The position numbers were made by a program, and so were the translations under genes. Under the pieces are notes generated by a model. The model was not told the origin of the DNA, made no database searches, and saw only the letters and a program-made list of their open reading frames with translations. From Mycolicibacter virginiensis (GTDB taxonomy: Bacteria > Actinomycetota > Actinomycetes > Mycobacteriales > Mycobacteriaceae), in NCBI RefSeq assembly GCF_022374935.2, contig NZ_CP092430.2, positions 930,001 through 994,000 on the forward strand: a stretch of 64,000 bases of DNA, in the 5' to 3' direction. Shown piece after piece: positions 60,267-64,000 of the stretch (position 1 is its first letter; every line of letters begins with the position of its first letter).

Positions 60267-60695
60267 ATGCACTACACCCGCACTGATCCCATCGCGGCCC
60301 GTCCCAGCGAGGTCTGGGCCGTCCTGACCGACGTTGAGCGTTGGCCGGACTGGACGGCATCGATGCGTGAGATCGTCCGCCTCGACACCGGTCCGCTGCG
60401 AGTCGGCAGCACCGCCCGCGTCCGGCAACCCACCGGTCGGCCGATGGTCTGGACCGTCACTGAGCTGGTCCACGAGCGGTCTTTCACCTGGACGGCGTCG
60501 ACGGCCGGCATCCGATTCACCGGCTTTCATGAGCTGACGCCGACCGGGTCGGGGGTGCGGGCCGCGCTGACCTTTACGGTGACCGGTCCGATGGCCTGGC
60601 TGGCCGGCCTCCTCGCCGGTGGCCGGATTCGTCGTTACGTCGACATGGAGGCTGACGGGCTCAAGCGGCGCTCGGAAGGCCACGCGGCGCCCTAA
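60267..60695 (+). CDS. SRPBCC-family (polyketide cyclase-like) protein
   Basis: 142 residues. TDPIAARPSEVWAVLTDVER, WPDWTASMREIVRLDTGPLR, FTWTASTAGIRFTGFHELTP form the helix-grip fold used by coenzyme Q-binding/polyketide-cyclase proteins. 27 nt after the SDR gene, probably same operon. Confidence 0.88.
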   Translation: MHYTRTDPIAARPSEVWAVLTDVERWPDWTASMREIVRLDTGPLRVGSTARVRQPTGRPMVWTVTELVHERSFTWTASTAGIRFTGFHELTPTGSGVRAALTFTVTGPMAWLAGLLAGGRIRRYVDMEADGLKRRSEGHAAP

Positions 60696-60790
60696 GCGGC
60701 TCGCCGTCATTTACCCAGGGTCGGCAGCCGCAGCAGACGACGGAAAGCGGGTTTTCACCGCGGGATGTACCGAAACAGCTAAGTTAACGG

Positions 60791-60848
60791 TTGACACGCG
60801 TCGGCGCGACTGCCTAACGTGGGACGAAACCTACGGGACCGTAGGTTT
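60791..60848 (+). promoter_or_regulatory. desA-like promoter with perfect inverted repeat
   Basis: -35 TTGACA (60791-60796), 18-bp spacer, -10 TAACGT (60815-60820). Just downstream, covering the expected start of transcription, is AAACCTACGG-GA-CCGTAGGTTT (60827-60848), a perfect 10-bp dyad. Placement suggests a repressor operator controlling the desaturase gene; desA genes in mycobacteria are regulated by the TetR-type MadR, but I cannot confirm that this is its box. Confidence 0.75.
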
Positions 60849-60903
60849 GGCTGGGGGGCCAATCGACAGCCCACCTGTCGATCAGGGAGGGGACCAAAAA
60901 ACT

Positions 60904-61821
60904 ATGGTGAATGTCCAGACGGCACTGCTTCACGAGCTCGAACCGATTGTCGAGCAGAACCTCAACCGTCATCTCAAGGCCGCCAAGCCGTGGCTGCCGC
61001 ACGACTACGTGCCGTGGAGCAAGGGACGCGACTTCGCATTCCTCGGGGGCGAGGACTGGGTTCCTGAAGACTCGCCACTGGACCCGGTCGCCAAGGCTGC
61101 GCTGCTGGTCAACTTGCTGACCGAGGACAATTTGCCGTCCTACCACCGCGAGATCGCCACCACCTTCGGCCGGGATGGCGCCTGGGGCACCTGGGTGGGC
61201 CAGTGGACCGCCGAGGAGGGCCGCCACAGCATCGCGCTGCGTGACTACCTCATCGTCACCCGCGGCATCGACCCGGTGAACCTCGAGAACATGCGGATGC
61301 AGCACACCGTCGCCGGCTATGACTCTGGCGGTAAGTCAGCGCTGGGTGTGCTGGCGTACGTGTCCTTCCAGGAACTCGCCACCCGGGTATCGCACCGCAA
61401 CACCGGCAAGGCCTCTGGCTGCCCCCTCGCAGATCAGTTGCTGGCCCGGGTTGCACTCGACGAGAACCTGCACATGGTGTTCTACCGCAACCTGATGCAG
61501 GCGGCCCTGGACATCGCCCCGGACGAGGCGATGTGCGCCATTCGTGACGAGGTGCTCGGTTTCTCGATGCCCGGGATGAACATGCCTGGCTTCCAGGAGA
61601 ACGCCATCATGATCGCCAAGGCCGGCATCTACGACCTGCGCATCCACCACGATGACGTCATCCAGCCGGTGCTGCGCTTCTGGAAGATCCACGAGCGCAA
61701 CGACTTCGGTGCTGTGGGCGAGGAGGCTCGTGAGCAGGTCGTCGGCTTCATGAAGATGGTCGACGAGCGGGCTAACTACTACGAAGAGAAGGCCAAGGCG
61801 CGCGAGAGCGTCTCCGCCTGA
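60904..61821 (+). CDS. desA: Acyl-ACP desaturase, DesA1-like
   Basis: 305 residues from ATG 60904 (GGGAGGGG upstream). LLHELEPIVEQNLNRHLKAA, KPWLPHDYVPWSKGRDFAFL, TEDNLPSYHREIATTFGRDG (di-iron ligands E...ExxH), GQWTAEEGRHSIALRDYLIV (EExxH), FQELATRVSHRNTGKA, ALDENLHMVFYRNLMQAALD (ExxH). Follows my memory of Mtb DesA1 but with a shorter C-terminus. Introduces double bonds in meromycolic-acid precursors on acyl carrier protein. Confidence 0.94.
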   Translation: MVNVQTALLHELEPIVEQNLNRHLKAAKPWLPHDYVPWSKGRDFAFLGGEDWVPEDSPLDPVAKAALLVNLLTEDNLPSYHREIATTFGRDGAWGTWVGQWTAEEGRHSIALRDYLIVTRGIDPVNLENMRMQHTVAGYDSGGKSALGVLAYVSFQELATRVSHRNTGKASGCPLADQLLARVALDENLHMVFYRNLMQAALDIAPDEAMCAIRDEVLGFSMPGMNMPGFQENAIMIAKAGIYDLRIHHDDVIQPVLRFWKIHERNDFGAVGEEAREQVVGFMKMVDERANYYEEKAKARESVSA

Positions 61822-61854
61822 TCGATGCCGGAGCTAGCCCGCTAGGTCGATGGC

Positions 61855-62787
61855 CTAGCTCCGCTTGATCGAGGTGTAGTAGGTCGTGTCGGCCATCGAC
61901 ACCGAGTCGGCGCCCCGTGCCGGCGTCGGACGCCCGTACTGCGTCAGCAGCTCGGTCATGGTCTGGCCGGTCGAGGTCCAGCCCAGGGGCTTCAGGTACT
62001 CGGCGACGTCGTTGCGATCGCCCTCGTAACCGAGTTCGGAGAACTCCAGGTCGAAACCGTGGGCCCGCCATTTCTCGGTGGCGCTGCGCATCATTTCCCG
62101 GGCCTGTTCATGCTGGGCGGCTGAGATGTTGGGAATGGCCTCGGTGGCCAGCCGGCTGCCCTCGGCGCTCAGTGCGGTGATGTTGTCCAGTAGCCGGTCT
62201 TGTGCTTCCGGCGGGAGGTAGCCGAGCAGCCCCTCGGCGATCCAGGCGGTGGGCCGGGTGCGGTCGAAGCCTGCCTCGATCAACGCGGCCGGCCAGTCAT
62301 CACGCAGATCGACTGCGACGCCACGGCGATCGGCAGTCGGCTCGGCGCCCAATTCGGCCAGCGCTGCGGTCTTGAAGGCCAGCACGGCAGGTTGGTCGAT
62401 CTCGAAGACCGTCATGCCCGACGGCCAGGTCAGGCGGTAGGCCCGCGCGTCCAGACCCGATGCCAGGATCACCGCCTGGTGAATCCCGGCCTGGGTGGCA
62501 TCGGCGAAGAATGCGTCGAAAAAGCGGGTGCGAGCCGCCATCGCGTCGGGCATCTGCCCGAGCTTCCAGCCGGATTCGTGGTCGTCGAGATCGGTGCCCG
62601 CCAGGTCGCCGGCGGCCCATTTGGTCAGGAAATCAACGCCGACGGCCCGAACCAGCGGCTCGGCGAAGCGGTCGTCGATCAGGGGATTATCGGCCTTGGT
62701 GGCGATTGCCCGGGCGGCGGCGACCATCGTCGCGGTGGCTCCCACGCTGGTGGCGAGGTCCCAGGTGTCGTTGTCGGTGCGTGCCAT
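61855..62787 (-). CDS. SAM-dependent methyltransferase, TIGR00027 family
   Basis: 310 residues from ATG 62787 (AAGGAGCGC upstream). [99 protein letters not shown] are the signature blocks of the mycobacterial TIGR00027 (LCM-like) group. Substrate unknown. Confidence 0.94.
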   Translation of the reverse strand: MARTDNDTWDLATSVGATATMVAAARAIATKADNPLIDDRFAEPLVRAVGVDFLTKWAAGDLAGTDLDDHESGWKLGQMPDAMAARTRFFDAFFADATQAGIHQAVILASGLDARAYRLTWPSGMTVFEIDQPAVLAFKTAALAELGAEPTADRRGVAVDLRDDWPAALIEAGFDRTRPTAWIAEGLLGYLPPEAQDRLLDNITALSAEGSRLATEAIPNISAAQHEQAREMMRSATEKWRAHGFDLEFSELGYEGDRNDVAEYLKPLGWTSTGQTMTELLTQYGRPTPARGADSVSMADTTYYTSIKRS

Positions 62788-62857
62788 GAGCGCTCCTTGG
62801 AATGATGGGCAAGGCAATTTGCTTAGCCTAGCAATTAATTAGGTCATATAACAAACG

Positions 62858-64000
62858 TTAGGAACCGGATGGTTGTTCCCGGTCCGCGGCCCAACTCGCG
62901 GGCAGCATCGGAATCGTCGGGCCGCTGCCGAAGGCGTCCTCGTCCAACGTCGTCAGGCCGGTTGCGCGTTCCCCGGCGCCGTTGAAGTGGGTTCCGGCCA
63001 GGCCCAAGGCGCCCGCGTTGCGGTCGGACGCCGTCGTCGACGGTGGGGGCGGCGGCGCATCGGGTGCGACCGGGTCGGAGCCCAGGGCCATGGTGCTGCC
63101 GGGCTCCTTGGCCGCGGTGCGGCGGCGACGACGAGCCGGGCTCGATGCCGCCCGCCGGGTCCGAGCGCCCGCGGCAGGAGCCGTCTCCCGGTCATTGAGG
63201 GTGGGCCCGAATCCGTTGTCGGGACCGTTTCCCGCCCGAGTCGCCGCGCGGACCGCCGGAGCGATGGCTACGGGTGTGGGGACGAAGGCAGGAGTGGTGG
63301 GAGTCGGGGTGGTGGCAGTGACCGAGGTGGCGGGCGTCGGTGAGCCCGGGGCGAATCCTGCCGCCGGCACATCATCGGGTGGTGGCGCCACGAACATCGC
63401 CGGCACCTTCGCCGCGACCACCATGACGGGTCGTGCCACCCCCGCGACCACCGGCGCCATGGGCGAAACGCTCGCGACCTGGGGCGCCGCGACGTTGAGA
63501 GCCGCGATAATGCGGTTCACGATCTCCACGATGATCGCGATGATCGGGCCGTCCAGGATGTCGGCGATCTCGAGGAAGATCGCCAGGGTTTCGTACAGGG
63601 CCGCGACGGCATCGGCCGGGTTGCCGCCGGCGCCGCCGTCATCATCGCCCCCGCCGCCGTCCTCGAACGCCAGGATCGGCGGCGGCGACGGTGTGTGAGG
63701 CACCGATGCCAATGCCGTTCCCGAAATCGCTTGATAGGTAGCCATTGTGGGGCGGCCTGGATCCACATCCGGATGTAGTCGGCTTCGGTGAGGGCGATCG
63801 GGATGGTGTTGATGCCGAAGAAGTTCGTCGCCACCAGGATCGCGTGCCTGGTGTGATTGGCCGCCAGCTCGGCCAGGGTCGGCATGGTGGCCAATGCGCT
63901 GGCGTAGGCCGCGGCGGCAATCTCATGCTGGGTGGCGGCGCGCGCGCTGTCAGCGCTGGCCTGGGTGAGCCAGGCTGAATACGGTTGATGGGCAAGCGCA
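62858..64000 (-). pseudogene. PPE-family protein (PPW type), frameshifted, N-terminus beyond right edge
   Basis: At the right edge the frame reads [60 protein letters not shown] then YIRMWIQAA: the second half of a PPE domain. The frame then shifts: [20 protein letters not shown] continues one base out of register from ~63750 to 62858. One base missing in CCCC at 63752-63757 would explain it. The C-terminal part is disordered, Pro/Ala-rich with a basic RRRRR patch, ending in GAGERATGLTTL...PTIPMLPASW, the PPW-subfamily motif (P-x-x-P-x-x-W). PPE proteins are ESX-secreted. Either an inactivated gene or a sequencing error. Confidence 0.85.

Noticed and set aside
1..64000. CRISPR array
   Set aside because: No regularly spaced repeats were seen; the only short tandem repeats have two copies each.
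1..64000. tRNA or rRNA genes
   Set aside because: No cloverleaf-like conserved T-loop (GGTTCGAATCC-type) with matching acceptor stem was recognised by eye; a tRNA scan would be decisive.

Overview
The window is high-GC actinobacterial DNA and almost certainly from a Mycobacterium. The evidence is family-level: three DUF1490 (PacL-type) proteins paired with CtpC-, CtpV- and CtpG-like metal ATPases, a CmtR with the known Cd/Pb ligands, a CtpH/CtpI-type giant P-type ATPase, an Mrf-type ribosome-remodelling CobW protein, a ChoD-like GMC oxidoreductase, a DesA1-like desaturase and a PPE protein of the PPW type. Many starts are GTG or TTG, and several starts appear to be leaderless.

Bases 1-6500 look like the end of an integrated mobile element. 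They hold a DDE-like gene cut by the left edge, a divergent tyrosine-recombinase-like gene, two small helix-turn-helix proteins, a DUF6932-type gene overlapping an unknown 332-residue gene, and a two-gene unit (unknown protein plus XRE/ImmA-type metalloprotease) preceded by twin palindromes.

Bases 7000-30200 form a heavy-metal resistance island: a DedA protein; DUF1490 + ctpC-like ATPase; a CDF-like transporter; two methyltransferases; a DUF1275 protein; a zinc-ribbon protein + CDF exporter; a ctpG copy truncated beside an IS3-type orfA; ctpV with its DUF1490 partner and a MerR regulator sharing a 44-bp perfect palindrome; DUF2182; an arsenic cluster (arsC-acr3-arsM, with arsR divergent); and cmtR-DUF1490-ctpG. 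At its right end lies a decayed Tn5090/Tn7-like fragment (tniA tail, tniB, frameshifted tniQ). On both sides it is flanked by related copies of the cmtR promoter, and next to it are a ynfA remnant, another orfA remnant and a thioredoxin-like mercury-associated protein.

Bases 30700-64000 look like ordinary mycobacterial chromosome. They hold a CGNR regulator and a divergent oxidoreductase/hydrolase operon, ChoD-like oxidase, photolyase, TIGR01777 protein, FadD5-like ligase + enoyl-CoA hydratase with a divergent double-TetR regulator, DoxX, a TetR regulator and amine oxidase with an operator inside the promoter. Next comes a Zur-box-controlled divergent pair of operons for zinc-independent ribosomal proteins (L31, Mrf-type CobW | L28, L33, S14, S18), then a 32-residue membrane ORF, an arylsulfatase, an ArsR regulator and the CtpH/I-type ATPase, NTF2-like protein, a FluC-DUF190-FluC fluoride operon, acyl-CoA dehydrogenase, PNPOx-like protein, two SDRs, SRPBCC, DesA-like desaturase behind a perfect 10-bp inverted repeat, a TIGR00027 methyltransferase, and a frameshifted PPE gene leaving the right edge.

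Functionally, the left half is about exporting and sensing soft and transition metals, arsenic and possibly mercury, with each ATPase carrying its own small DUF1490 partner. The right half adds the Zur-controlled zinc-sparing response, lipid and sterol metabolism and fluoride export. Coordinates come from reading frames and start-site signals; family assignments come from recognised motifs and remembered family sequences, not from database searches.
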